From: Sphaerochaeta sp. UBA5849
GTDB lineage: Bacteria > Spirochaetota > Spirochaetia > Sphaerochaetales > Sphaerochaetaceae
Length of the DNA stretch: 64,000 bases
NCBI GenBank assembly: GCA_002432715.1
Contig: DJGJ01000064.1
Span: forward strand, 1-64,000
Direction of reading: 5' to 3'
Positions 53,484 through 61,495 of this stretch are shown here, one piece after another. Positions within the stretch are counted from its first letter, which is position 1, and each line of letters starts with the position of its first letter. The translations under genes were made by a program, and so were the position numbers. Under the pieces are notes generated by a model. It searched no databases. It had not been told where the DNA came from and saw nothing but the letters and a program-made list of their open reading frames with translations.

Positions 53484-54280
53484 ACGGTGAACCAGCCATG
53501 CATCATGATCCCGGCGGCTACTGCAACATTGAGGGAACCTTTGGTCCCGGCTTGCACGATGGAAAGCCTGCCCAGCGATGCTTCTGAGGCGCCAAGCAAA
53601 GCCGGGCTCACCCCCAGCTCCTCACTGCCGATCACGGCAACCCCCTTGGAGGGGAATGCAAATGCATCAAGCTCGGTCCCCCCGGTTTCCAGGGCAAACA
53701 GCGGAAGGTCGAGTGCTTGCAACCGCTCAAGCATGGCCTCCTCGCCGATCACCTCATGCTCTACGGTTTGGGTGCACCCACGGCTTGTCTTGAGTGCCCG
53801 GCTATGGTCGACGGCGGCGCACCCCTCAATGAGATAGATTTTCTGGATGCCGAACGAGTCTGCAGAACGGAAGATGGAACCGATGTTGTAGGGTGAGCGG
53901 ATCCGGTCAAGGACGAGGATATGATCGAGGATCGTACGCCGGCTCGCATCGAGGTTTCCCAGTTCATCGATAAAATCCCAATCGGCACTATCAGTTCCCA
54001 ATGCCTGCAAGAGCAGGTAGTGGATATCATCGCACGTTACCGCCAGATCCAGGCCTTGCACCACCCCAAGTTTCCTGCCAAGAGTGAGCAGGCGGGAGCG
54101 TTCATCTTCAGCAAGCACGGCTTGGAACTGTGCAGAGTCAAACAGACCGGCCAAGGCTGAAAGATATACCCGATCGTGCTGATTGCGCAGTGCGAGCTTC
54201 GCCTGCTGGTGAAACAGCAGGGCGCACTTGCGTACGCATGTGCGATCTCCGAGTGTCCTAAGCTTCGCTATCGTTATCAT
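53480..54280 (-). CDS. TrmH/SpoU-family RNA methyltransferase
   Basis: A 266-residue SPOUT methyltransferase that 2'-O-methylates rRNA or tRNA. Its three knot motifs are RSPYNIGSIFRSADSFG, VIGSEELGV and AGTKGSLNVAVAAGIMMH. The target nucleotide is not predictable. It overlaps rsmI by 23 bases and the MATE gene by four. Confidence 0.88.
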   Translation of the reverse strand: MITIAKLRTLGDRTCVRKCALLFHQQAKLALRNQHDRVYLSALAGLFDSAQFQAVLAEDERSRLLTLGRKLGVVQGLDLAVTCDDIHYLLLQALGTDSADWDFIDELGNLDASRRTILDHILVLDRIRSPYNIGSIFRSADSFGIQKIYLIEGCAAVDHSRALKTSRGCTQTVEHEVIGEEAMLERLQALDLPLFALETGGTELDAFAFPSKGVAVIGSEELGVSPALLGASEASLGRLSIVQAGTKGSLNVAVAAGIMMHGWFTV

Positions 54281-54965
54281 CGTCTTCGCTCACCTGCCTG
54301 GGAGCCACCAATACGGCGAACTCCCCCTTGATTGCATCCCTGCCTGCAAGCGTGGAGGCAACCTCGCCTGCACTACCTTGGAGAAACTCCTCAAACTTCT
54401 TGGTCATCTCCCGACCAGCCACCACCATCCGCTTCGCATCGAGGGCGGCTATCTCCTCCAAAGTTTTTACGATGCGGAAGGGGGATTCATAGAGGACGAA
54501 TGCCTCATCGCGTTCCAACAATTGCACAAGGCGCTTGGTCCTTCTGCCTTTCCTGGGGCTGAGAAATCCCTCGAAGGTGAAGCTCTTGCCGACATAACCG
54601 GCAACGCTTACCAAAGTTGCAACGGCGCTGGGGCCGGGGATGGGGACGATGGGAAAACCCGCCTCCCTGACGGCGGTGACGACCCTGGCTCCCGGGTCGC
54701 TGATCCCGGGGGTTCCGGCATCGCTGACGAAAGCTACATCCAATCCACTGCCCAAGAGCTCAACAATGCCTTTGGCCGAGTTGATTTCGTTATGGGCGTG
54801 ACAAGCGATCAGGCGCTTGGAAATTTCAAAATGATTCAGCAGCTGCTGGGTGTGGCGGGTGTCCTCGCAGGCGATCACATCCACGCTTTTCAGCGTCTGT
54901 ACAGCCCGGTAGGTGATATCCTCAAGGTTCCCGATCGGTGTCGCCACCATATAGAAAGTACTCAT
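54258..54965 (-). CDS. rsmI: 16S rRNA cytidine-1402 2'-O-methyltransferase
   Basis: A 235-residue tetrapyrrole-methylase-fold enzyme. The opening ATPIGNLEDITYRAVQTLKSVDVIACEDTR and the SDAGTPGISDPG and GPSAVATLVSVAG segments are characteristic of RsmI. It acts on C1402 in the 30S decoding centre. First gene of the operon with the SpoU protein and MATE pump; transcribed away from the psp locus. Confidence 0.92.
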   Translation of the reverse strand: MSTFYMVATPIGNLEDITYRAVQTLKSVDVIACEDTRHTQQLLNHFEISKRLIACHAHNEINSAKGIVELLGSGLDVAFVSDAGTPGISDPGARVVTAVREAGFPIVPIPGPSAVATLVSVAGYVGKSFTFEGFLSPRKGRRTKRLVQLLERDEAFVLYESPFRIVKTLEEIAALDAKRMVVAGREMTKKFEEFLQGSAGEVASTLAGRDAIKGEFAVLVAPRQVSEDDDNDSEA

Positions 54966-55034
54966 GAGCTTCAGTCTACATGTTCTGTTGCGTCCTTACA
55001 AGCACGATGGATTGGCATCGTTTCCCATGCTGTT

Positions 55035-55049
55035 TGGTATTTTTTACCA
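55035..55049 (+). promoter_or_regulatory. Candidate activator site upstream of pspA1
   Basis: An inverted repeat TGGTA-N5-TACCA lies about 75 bases upstream of the -24 element of the first psp promoter. A near-copy (TGGTA-N5-AGCCA) lies at 57165-57179, upstream of the second psp promoter. The shared layout suggests an enhancer site for the PspF-like protein, but two copies are weak evidence. Confidence 0.35.
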
Positions 55050-55123
55050 CAGCAAGGCAAAAACCGACCAATTCTGCGCTGTCCGAAACAAAAAACCTAG
55101 GAAAAGTACGTGTTTGGAAAAGT

Positions 55124-55139
55124 TGGCACGCCATCTGCA
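55124..55139 (+). promoter_or_regulatory. Sigma-54 promoter of the pspA1-pspC1 operon
   Basis: TGGCACG-CCAT-CTGCA: GG at 55125-55126 and GC at 55137-55138 with the invariant 10-base gap. It fits the -24/-12 consensus TGGCACG-N4-TTGCA except for one base. Confidence 0.8.
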
Positions 55140-55197
55140 TATGTATCTACGTAACAACGAAACCACAACAGCCACCCGGTGGCGAAAGGAGACAATG

Positions 55198-55872
55198 ATG
55201 CAGATGTTTAAAAGAATCGCCGATATCTTCAACTCACACGTCAACAGTGCTTTGGACAAGCTTGAAGATCCGGCAAAGATGATCAGCCTGATGATCACCG
55301 AACTGGAGGATACCCAGACCAAGGCCCGTTCTTCCATGGCAGCCCGCAAAGCGGAGCAAGCAAGCCTGGAGAGAGAAAAGGCCGAGTTTGAGAAATCCGT
55401 CCTTCGTTGGGAAGACCGTGCAAAGCTGGCCATCACCAATGGTCGTGAGGACCTGGCCCGCGAAGCCCTCCTGGAGAAAAAGCATGCCGCAGAGCAGGTA
55501 CAGCGCATTGAAGAGCAGCTTGCCAATCTGACTTCCATCCTTGCAAGCCAGAGTGCCCAGCTCATCCAGATCGCCGACAAGCTCAAGGAAGTCAAGGACA
55601 AACAGCAGATCCTCGTCCAGAGAGCAAGAAGCGCCAAGGAGAAGAAGCAGGTTGCCCAAACGCTGAAAAGCAGCGACAGTGCAGACCTTGCCCGCAAGTT
55701 CAGCGAGCTTGAAAGCAAGATCGAGCGGATGGAAGCCGATGCCGAGATGGCCGGTTATCATGGGAAGCCCTCAGCCAGTGACGAGTTTGCCAGAATGGAA
55801 TCCGATAGCACCATCGAGGCCGAGCTTGAGAGTTTGAAACAGTCTATGACCAAGAAGAAGGAGCAGAAATAA
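55198..55872 (+). CDS. pspA: Phage shock protein A, first copy (PspA/IM30 family)
   Basis: A membrane-protecting coiled-coil protein of about 224 residues. It opens with an amphipathic helix (MFKRIADIFNSHVNSALDKLEDP), then MISLMITELEDTQTKARSSMAARK, and is helical almost throughout. PspA binds damaged inner membrane and stops proton leak. ATG codons at 55195 and 55198 both fit the AAGGAG site; the second is better spaced. Its stop overlaps the pspC1 start (TAATG). It is served by a sigma-54 promoter. Confidence 0.92.
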   Translation: MQMFKRIADIFNSHVNSALDKLEDPAKMISLMITELEDTQTKARSSMAARKAEQASLEREKAEFEKSVLRWEDRAKLAITNGREDLAREALLEKKHAAEQVQRIEEQLANLTSILASQSAQLIQIADKLKEVKDKQQILVQRARSAKEKKQVAQTLKSSDSADLARKFSELESKIERMEADAEMAGYHGKPSASDEFARMESDSTIEAELESLKQSMTKKKEQK

Positions 55873-56075
55873 TGTATTACGACAGAGAAGAGGATCGTAC
55901 CCTGTATCGTGAAAGACGGGGCATGATATTGGGAGTGTTCCAAGGATTGGCCACCTGGTCGGGGCTTCCAGTACTCCTGCTCAGAATCATCGGCCTTATC
56001 CTGCTCTTCTCGGTTGGATTCGTTCCGATGGCCATCGCCTACATCCTGACAGCACTCATGCTGCCTTCACGATAA
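55872..56075 (+). CDS. pspC: PspC-domain membrane protein, first copy
   Basis: A 67-residue PspC-type protein: RDRRGMILGVFQGLATWSGLP-like cytosolic start (here RERRGMILGVFQGLATWSGLP) followed by two hydrophobic segments. It is the second gene of the operon with pspA1, and it could be the membrane sensor/anchor for that PspA. Confidence 0.85.
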   Translation: MYYDREEDRTLYRERRGMILGVFQGLATWSGLPVLLLRIIGLILLFSVGFVPMAIAYILTALMLPSR

Positions 56076-56119
56076 CCGAATCAGACGTTTTTTCATGACT
56101 GTCATTGAGTTTCTTCCTT

Positions 56120-56155
56120 GAGCAGGACATTATTTGGTGTCCTGCTCTTCTTCTT
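56120..56155 (+). terminator. Terminator shared by pspA1-pspC1 and pspF ends
   Basis: GAGCAGGACA/TGTCCTGCTC, a 10-bp stem with an 8-base loop followed on the plus strand by TTCTTCTT. The stop codon of the convergent pspF gene lies inside the loop. Confidence 0.7.
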
Positions 56156-57149
56156 GCAGACGGTCCTGATATTTGCGGTACAGCCCCCGCAACTGATCAT
56201 AGGTCAGATTGAGCAGCTTGGCCGCCTCTTTCTGGTTGCCTGAAGCCATCTTCAGTGCTTGACGCAGATACTTGAGGTCCAATTCCAGGCGGGCCGTCTC
56301 AAACTGACGCAAATCAAGTTCTGCTTCCTGCAAGGGAGGATCGGTGATTTCCTGACTCTTTTGCTTGAAAGGATTGTCGAAGGGGTTGAACTCCAGGTAT
56401 TCGATCAAGGAAGCATCACTGCGATAAACGGCCCGCTCAACGACATTCTTCAACTCACGAACATTTCCAGGCCAAGGATAGCCAAGCATCTGGGAGATGA
56501 CGGAGTCAGTGAAGGAAGGCATCTCCTTGCGCCCGCACTCAAGAGCCATCTTGGAGGCGAAATACGTGGCCAGGAGAATGATATCCTCGCCCCGTTCTCG
56601 AAGCGGGGGAAGAAACAGAACCTCGAAGGAGAGCCGGTCCAGCAAATCCTCCTTGAACTTCCCTTCCTTGCACAAGGACGGCAGATCGGAATTGGTCGCC
56701 CCGATGATCCGCACGTTTGTTTCATGGGTCACCGAAGAGCCCACCCGCTCATAGGTGCCGTACTCGACCACCCGAAGGATTTTTTCCTGGACTTCCAAGG
56801 GGATCAGGCCGATCTCGTCCAAAAAGAGCGTCCCTCCTTCGGCTTCCTCGAATCTTCCCTTGCGGGTTTTCTGTGCTCCGGTGAAGGCACCTTGCTCATA
56901 GCCGAAGAGTTCGGTTTCGATAAGGGATGGAGGAAGGGCTGCGCAGTTGACCGTCACCAAGTTCTGCTGCCAACGCTGAGAGAGGAAGTGAAGACGCCTG
57001 GCGGCAATCTCCTTGCCGCTGCCCCGCTCCCCTACAAGCAGCACCGAGCGATTGACGGTTGCAGCCCGGCTGAGTTTGCTTTGGAAGTCCAAAAAGACTT
57101 CACTCTCACCCAAGGGTTGTTGGTTGTATCCGGCTTGCACGGCTTCCAT
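56130..57149 (-). CDS. pspF: PspF-like sigma-54 activator
   Basis: A 339-residue AAA+ enhancer-binding protein without a regulatory receiver domain, as in PspF. Walker A GERGSGKEI, the sigma-54 contact motif GAFTGA, Walker B TLFLDEIG and the R-finger region are present. A C-terminal Fis-type helix-turn-helix (NQKEAAKLLNLTYDQLRGLYRKY) ends the chain. I prefer the ATG at 57149, which has GAGG eight bases before it. It sits between the two psp operons and should activate both -24/-12 promoters, with PspA as its likely inhibitor. Confidence 0.92.
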   Translation of the reverse strand: MEAVQAGYNQQPLGESEVFLDFQSKLSRAATVNRSVLLVGERGSGKEIAARRLHFLSQRWQQNLVTVNCAALPPSLIETELFGYEQGAFTGAQKTRKGRFEEAEGGTLFLDEIGLIPLEVQEKILRVVEYGTYERVGSSVTHETNVRIIGATNSDLPSLCKEGKFKEDLLDRLSFEVLFLPPLRERGEDIILLATYFASKMALECGRKEMPSFTDSVISQMLGYPWPGNVRELKNVVERAVYRSDASLIEYLEFNPFDNPFKQKSQEITDPPLQEAELDLRQFETARLELDLKYLRQALKMASGNQKEAAKLLNLTYDQLRGLYRKYQDRLQEEEQDTK

Positions 57150-57164
57150 ATACTTCACCTCACT

Positions 57165-57179
57165 TGGTAAATTTAGCCA
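57165..57179 (+). promoter_or_regulatory. Candidate activator site upstream of pspA2
   Basis: TGGTA-N5-AGCCA, a near-copy of the inverted repeat upstream of pspA1. It lies just upstream of the pspF start and about 118 bases before the -24 element of the pspA2 promoter. Confidence 0.3.
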
Positions 57180-57297
57180 TCCTTGGCAGGTTTCACCAGC
57201 GTCAGGGTAGCACAGCTTGGACAGTGCGAAAAGAGGAGGGGCCGCAATCCTCGATAAAATGGCGATTTAGATACTTTTTATCAATCTTTTAATAGTT

Positions 57298-57312
57298 GGC
57301 ACGATTCGTGCA
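57298..57312 (+). promoter_or_regulatory. Sigma-54 promoter of the pspA2 operon
   Basis: TTGGCACG-ATTC-GTGCA, with GG at 57298-57299 and GC at 57310-57311 and the invariant 10-base gap. It carries the same TTGGCACG as the pspA1 promoter. Confidence 0.8.
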
Positions 57313-57360
57313 TCTAGATTTTCACGAACACAGGTGGTACTACTACCTAAGGAGAGAAGT

Positions 57361-58017
57361 ATGGGAGTGTTTTCAAGATTCTTAGATATAGTCAACGCAA
57401 ATATCAACTCACTGCTCGACAAGGCGGAAGATCCGGAAAAAATGATCAAGTTGATGATGCAGGAGATGGAAGATACCCTGATCGAGCTGAAGAGTTCCTG
57501 CGCTGCAAAAATGGCCAGCAGAGCCAAAACCGAACGCACCTACAAGGAGGCGCTCAGTGCCGTCGACCGCTGGCAGAGCAGAGCGGAGCTTGCCATCAGC
57601 AAAGGGCGGGAAGATCTGGCCAGGGAAGCTCTCTTGGAGCGAAAGCAGGCCAAGGCATCCCTTGATCAGTTGCAGGCTGAACTTGCCGCGTATGATGACT
57701 TGATCAGGACCGCAAAGAGCGAAATCAATCAAATCGAGGACAAGCTCACCACAGTCAAGCAGAAGTATCAGATGATGGTTGAACGGGCAAAGCGTGCACG
57801 TGAGGAGCAGGCGGCACAAGATGCTCTCAAGCGCGCCGGCGACAGCAGCACCTTCGGTCGATTCAGTGATATGGAAGAGAAGATCGACCGGATGCAGGCA
57901 AACAATGAGATGGGTCGGTCCGCCAATTCTTCTCTCGACGATAAGTTCAGAGACCTGGAAGAGATGGACGACATTGATGCCGAAATCGCTGAACTGCGCA
58001 AGCGTGCCGGCTTGTAA
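57361..58017 (+). CDS. Phage shock protein A, second copy (PspA/IM30 family)
   Basis: A 218-residue PspA/IM30 paralogue. It starts MGVFSRFLDIVNANINSLLDKAEDPEKMIKLMMQEMEDTL and shares the NGRED/KGREDLAREALLE hinge with the first copy. The two are clearly diverged but collinear, so this is an old duplication. AAGGAGAGAAGT leads into the ATG. It is first in an operon with PspB-like, PspC and DUF4097 genes. Confidence 0.92.
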   Translation: MGVFSRFLDIVNANINSLLDKAEDPEKMIKLMMQEMEDTLIELKSSCAAKMASRAKTERTYKEALSAVDRWQSRAELAISKGREDLAREALLERKQAKASLDQLQAELAAYDDLIRTAKSEINQIEDKLTTVKQKYQMMVERAKRAREEQAAQDALKRAGDSSTFGRFSDMEEKIDRMQANNEMGRSANSSLDDKFRDLEEMDDIDAEIAELRKRAGL

Positions 58018-58031
58018 AGTAGAGGAAGAAC

Positions 58032-58376
58032 ATGGAACCTGTTTTGATTCTGTCTGTCATCTTCACGTTCATCATCATCATTTCCACCATCGACCATCGG
58101 TACAATCTCAGAAGGAAGAAGATTGATGCAGCCCTCAGGATGCGGGAGATGGAAATGGGGCTTCCTCCTGGGACCTACAGTTCGACCAAGGTCAAGAGCG
58201 GGAAGAAGCGGAATACGGTGGATTCTTCCTTTACTGAATGGAAGCAGACATCGAACCGGGCTGAGCTGAAGAAGGGCATCGATGATTTGCAGCAGAGGCT
58301 GGCAAATCTGGAAACTATACTGAACAACCGGAAGGCAAAGCCTGAAGGTATGCAAGATAAGGAATGGAAGGAATGA
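58032..58376 (+). CDS. PspB-like small membrane protein
   Basis: A 114-residue protein. One N-terminal membrane helix (VLILSVIFTFIIIISTID) precedes a basic, partly coiled segment with TEWKQTSNRAELKKGIDDLQQRLANLETIL. Size, topology and place between pspA and pspC resemble PspB, but sequence similarity to PspB is weak, so the name is by context. Fourteen bases after pspA2. Confidence 0.55.
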   Translation: MEPVLILSVIFTFIIIISTIDHRYNLRRKKIDAALRMREMEMGLPPGTYSSTKVKSGKKRNTVDSSFTEWKQTSNRAELKKGIDDLQQRLANLETILNNRKAKPEGMQDKEWKE

Positions 58377-58381
58377 TTGCC

Positions 58382-58738
58382 ATGGCTACCAAAAAATTGT
58401 ACAGATCCCCTCGGGGAAAGATTTTCGGGGTTTGCACCGGCCTTGCTGAATGGAGGGACCTGCCCGCCGATCCGGTTCGCTTGATTGTTTTCCTGGTGGT
58501 CATTGCCACCGGAGTCTTCCCTGGAGCCTTGATCTACTTGGCTGCAGCACTCTTGATTCCGATGAATCCTGAGTCCTCATACTCCAGCAGCACAATCTAC
58601 AGTGAAGACGAACCCAAGCAGAGCGAAGCGGAACTAAAGGCTGAGTATGAGAGACTGAAGCGCAAGGTTGAGAAAATGGAAAGCGAGATGTTCAACAAGG
58701 AACGAGATTGGGACGAACGATTCCATCAGGGAAACTGA
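58382..58738 (+). CDS. PspC-domain protein, second copy, with coiled tail
   Basis: A 118-residue PspC-domain protein: KKLYRSPRGKIFGVCTGLAEWRDLPADPVRL, then a hydrophobic helix and IYLAAALLIPM. A charged C-terminal coil (EAELKAEYERLKRKVEKMES) is absent from the first copy. I use the ATG at 58382, which has AAGGA nine bases before it; ATG codons at 58364 and 58373 are poorer. Confidence 0.8.
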   Translation: MATKKLYRSPRGKIFGVCTGLAEWRDLPADPVRLIVFLVVIATGVFPGALIYLAAALLIPMNPESSYSSSTIYSEDEPKQSEAELKAEYERLKRKVEKMESEMFNKERDWDERFHQGN

Positions 58739-58739
58739 T

Positions 58740-59612
58740 ATGCTCAAAGATACCAAGGCCAACAAGGTGTTCCTGATCATCCTGGTCGTCCTGTTGGCCC
58801 TCGGCTTCACCGCAAGCAGAGGGTGGAACGTCCGAAACAGGGACAGCCGCATCAATGAGTCCATTGATTTCGCGACCACCGATTCTCTGAAGGTTTCCAC
58901 GATTTCAAACGATATTGTCATTGAGGTGGACAACGCCGCAAAAGGCGCTTCTGTCTCAATCGGAAGAAATGAGTCGGACAGCCTGTCGGTCTCGAAAACC
59001 GGCAGGAGCCTGAACGTGGACGTCAAACCCAAGAAAGCATGGTTTTCCCGTTTCTTCTCCTATTCCCCTTCGGCGCTGGTCATCACCCTGCCTGCCTCCC
59101 GCCTGGACACCCTGGAGCTGTCCAGCACCTCGGCTGATATCAGGCTTCTTCACCCCATCCAGGGCAAGAGCCTGCAAGCAAGGAACACCAGCGGAGAACT
59201 TGACTTCTTGACGCTCACCGCCGAACAGGACATCAAGCTGAGCAGCATCAGCGGCACCATCAAGGGAAGTGAAGTTGTCAGCGGGCAATCAGTTGAGCTT
59301 GCAAGCACCAGCGGCGGCATCGAAGTCCAGCATGTCGAGGCACAAGATGCACAGCTGAAGTCCATCAGCGGCAGTGTCGAGGCAGAGGTGAAGATCCTGG
59401 ACGGCGGGTCGTTGAACGCAGGGTCTACCAGTGGATCTGTACAAATCGATTTGTATCAGAGTTCCGACTTGAAAATCCAAGCTTCCACCACCAGCGGCCA
59501 GATACTCTTCAATGACAAGGATATGGGCAAGAGTGCTGCACTGGAGACCGGAAATGCCAGGAACAAGGTTGTCCTTTCCACCGTAAGCGGAGGGATCGAA
59601 CTCTGGTACTGA
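58740..59612 (+). CDS. DUF4097 beta-repeat protein of the psp operon
   Basis: A 290-residue protein. One membrane helix near the N-terminus (VFLIILVVLLALGF) precedes a run of short repeats of the form LSSxSGxIxxxx (LELSSTSADIRLL, IKLSSISGTIKG, VELASTSGGIEV, LKSISGSVEAEV, VLSTVSGGIELWY). This is the DUF4097/DUF4098 pattern that folds as a beta-helix. Members often accompany PspC-type genes as putative adhesins or envelope-stress factors. Its role here is unknown. Confidence 0.8.
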   Translation: MLKDTKANKVFLIILVVLLALGFTASRGWNVRNRDSRINESIDFATTDSLKVSTISNDIVIEVDNAAKGASVSIGRNESDSLSVSKTGRSLNVDVKPKKAWFSRFFSYSPSALVITLPASRLDTLELSSTSADIRLLHPIQGKSLQARNTSGELDFLTLTAEQDIKLSSISGTIKGSEVVSGQSVELASTSGGIEVQHVEAQDAQLKSISGSVEAEVKILDGGSLNAGSTSGSVQIDLYQSSDLKIQASTTSGQILFNDKDMGKSAALETGNARNKVVLSTVSGGIELWY

Positions 59613-59631
59613 ACAACAATCATGCCGATCG

Positions 59632-59657
59632 GCTGTCTCGAAAGAGACAGCTTTTTT
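59632..59657 (+). terminator. Terminator of the pspA2 operon
   Basis: GCTGTCTC-GAAA-GAGACAGC, an 8-bp stem with a GNRA loop, followed by six T. Confidence 0.92.
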
Positions 59658-59711
59658 ATTTGACTAGCAGCTTTCCCATCGGTAGCATACCTATATACCA
59701 GAGGAGGCACC

Positions 59712-60974
59712 GTGCAGCGTAGTGAAAAGCTTTTGTATCTTCTGACAATCCTTCTGATAACTGCACTCTTCATAACCGGAATGGCGCTGGAAGGTCCCTT
59801 GGAGGTTGTGAAGCAGGTAGTGTCCCTGCAGAAAGAGAGTGCGCGCCTGATCAACGACTTCACCCTCTATGGAATCGGGACGGCCATGTTCAATGCAGCA
59901 AGTGTTGGATCACTGGGCTTGGTACTGGTCTACTTTGCCACAGTCAGTCTTTCAGGCCCCACACTCTCTGCAATCCTGACCATGATGGGCTTCGCCTTCT
60001 TCGGCAACACGCTGCTCAACTGCATTCCCCTCATCCTGGGTGTATGGTTTGCCAGCAAGCTTGCCCGAAAAACCTTTGGATCCTACAGCCTCATCGCCTT
60101 GTTCGGCACCGCCCTCGGGCCCTTGGTTACCTATGTCATGTTCGCCCTCGACCTTCCCTACCATCTCTCCATCCCTCTTGGATTGCTCAGCGGCATGCTC
60201 GCAGGGTTCATGCTCCCTGCAGTTGCCGGTTCGATGCTGCAGCTCCATCAGGGCTACAACCTGTACAACATCGGCTTCAGCTGCGGATTCATCGGCCTGT
60301 TTGCAGCAAACCTGCTGTTTGCATTGAATAGGATGCAAGCCATCACGGTGACATGGAATACAGCCTTTTCCCTTCCTTTGGTCCTGATTGTTCCCCTTTT
60401 CAGTCTTCTCTTGATGGCAACCGCCCTCATCGTTGACAAGCCCAAGCGAAGCTTCGAAGGTTTTCTTGCAATCCAAAAACTGACCGGACGTCTTCCCTAC
60501 GACTTCTTCGATACCGGCTATTTCGGGGGGACACTGCTGAATATCGGCCTGCTTGGATTGCTCTACTGGGCCTACGTGCTCGCAGTAGGCGGACCGATCA
60601 ACGGACCGGTGATCGGAGGACTCTTTACCATCATGGCCTTCGGCGGCTTCGGCAAGACCTTGAGGAACACCGTCCCGGTAGTGGCGGGTGTCATTCTCTC
60701 AACCCTGGTATTCGCAAAATCCCCCACCGCCCCAAGCCCCTTGCTTGCCGCCCTCTTCTCCACCACACTCGCACCCATTGCCGGACAGTTCGGAGTCATC
60801 GCCGGCCTGCTTGCAGGCTTCATCCATCTTGTCATGGTGGAAGTGACCGCCTCCTGGCATGCCGGACTCGATCTCTACAACAACGGATTTGCCGGAGGAC
60901 TTACCGCCAGCTTGTTCATCGCAATCCTGCAGTGGTACAAAACCAATCGCCCGAAGGAGGATTTCACCACATGA
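59712..60974 (+). CDS. DUF1576 membrane protein
   Basis: A 420-residue polytopic membrane protein of the DUF1576 family, made of two homologous halves: FGNTLLNCIPLILGV and LYNIGFSCGFIG in the first, FGKTLRNTVPVVAGV and LYNNGFAGGLTA in the second. Such duplicated layouts are typical of transporters or channels. Substrate unknown. GTG start with GAGGAGG before it. The stop overlaps the start of the next gene (ATGA). Confidence 0.8.
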   Translation: MQRSEKLLYLLTILLITALFITGMALEGPLEVVKQVVSLQKESARLINDFTLYGIGTAMFNAASVGSLGLVLVYFATVSLSGPTLSAILTMMGFAFFGNTLLNCIPLILGVWFASKLARKTFGSYSLIALFGTALGPLVTYVMFALDLPYHLSIPLGLLSGMLAGFMLPAVAGSMLQLHQGYNLYNIGFSCGFIGLFAANLLFALNRMQAITVTWNTAFSLPLVLIVPLFSLLLMATALIVDKPKRSFEGFLAIQKLTGRLPYDFFDTGYFGGTLLNIGLLGLLYWAYVLAVGGPINGPVIGGLFTIMAFGGFGKTLRNTVPVVAGVILSTLVFAKSPTAPSPLLAALFSTTLAPIAGQFGVIAGLLAGFIHLVMVEVTASWHAGLDLYNNGFAGGLTASLFIAILQWYKTNRPKEDFTT

Positions 60975-61363
60975 AACGAAAAGAGTTTCTCGGACGACTG
61001 ATAGGGGAAGTGACGAACTTCCTGCTCGAAGGCAATCCGCTCAGACTTGTTGTCTCCCTGCACCAGGAAGACGATGGTGCGCATATCAGCTTCTTTGACG
61101 ATCAGATGAGGTCGGAAGAAGAGATCAAGCGGATTTACAACTCCCTCAATCCCCAGAAGAGCAGACCCGAGCTGGCTGAATACTACGGACTTATGGCCGG
61201 CCATGACATGGCCTGGGACGCAAGGCTGAAACTCATCGGTTGGCAGATCAAGCACGCCAGCGTCGAAAACTCAGACAGCGGACTGAGAATCGACTTGTGG
61301 CTGGGCAGTGATGCTTTCAATTCGGAGCACTTCACCTTGGATAAAAAAGAAAAGAGGAAGTAG
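60971..61363 (+). CDS. Small soluble partner of the DUF1576 protein
   Basis: A 130-residue protein that I do not recognise. It has no membrane helix. Notable features are an N-terminal FLGRLIGEVTNFL segment and a conserved-looking HQEDDGAHISFFDDQMRSEEEIKRIYNSL stretch. Overlap with the DUF1576 gene and AGGAGG before its ATG suggest that it is made with it. Confidence 0.7.
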   Translation: MKRKEFLGRLIGEVTNFLLEGNPLRLVVSLHQEDDGAHISFFDDQMRSEEEIKRIYNSLNPQKSRPELAEYYGLMAGHDMAWDARLKLIGWQIKHASVENSDSGLRIDLWLGSDAFNSEHFTLDKKEKRK

Positions 61364-61467
61364 TGCAACAAATTATAGAATATTTGTTGCATATAAACCA
61401 ATATATTTCCGATTTGTTGTATATTCATGCAGAATCTGTTGCATAAATCCAAGATTTTAGCTATCAT
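61364..61467 (+). promoter_or_regulatory. Repeat array and promoter upstream of carAB
   Basis: Four related sites precede carAB: an inverted copy TGCAACAAAT (61364-61373), then ATTTGTTGCATA (61382-61393), ATTTGTTGTATA (61412-61423) and ATCTGTTGCATA (61434-61445). The first two face each other as a 10-bp perfect inverted repeat. The last overlaps a promoter (TTGCAT 61439-61444, TATCAT 61462-61467, 17-base spacer). A half ARG-box CATGAATA lies at 61422-61429 on the minus strand. The leader of carA is too short (about 22 bases) for an attenuator, so control is probably by a protein at these sites. Confidence 0.65.
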
Positions 61468-61495
61468 CCCTACAATGTAAGCGGATGGAGCAACA

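Noticed and set aside
61412..61450. Tandem ARG boxes at carAB
   Set aside because: One half-site (CATGAATA) is good, but no second 18-bp site occurs at 3-bp spacing, so I report the repeats as an unassigned array instead.
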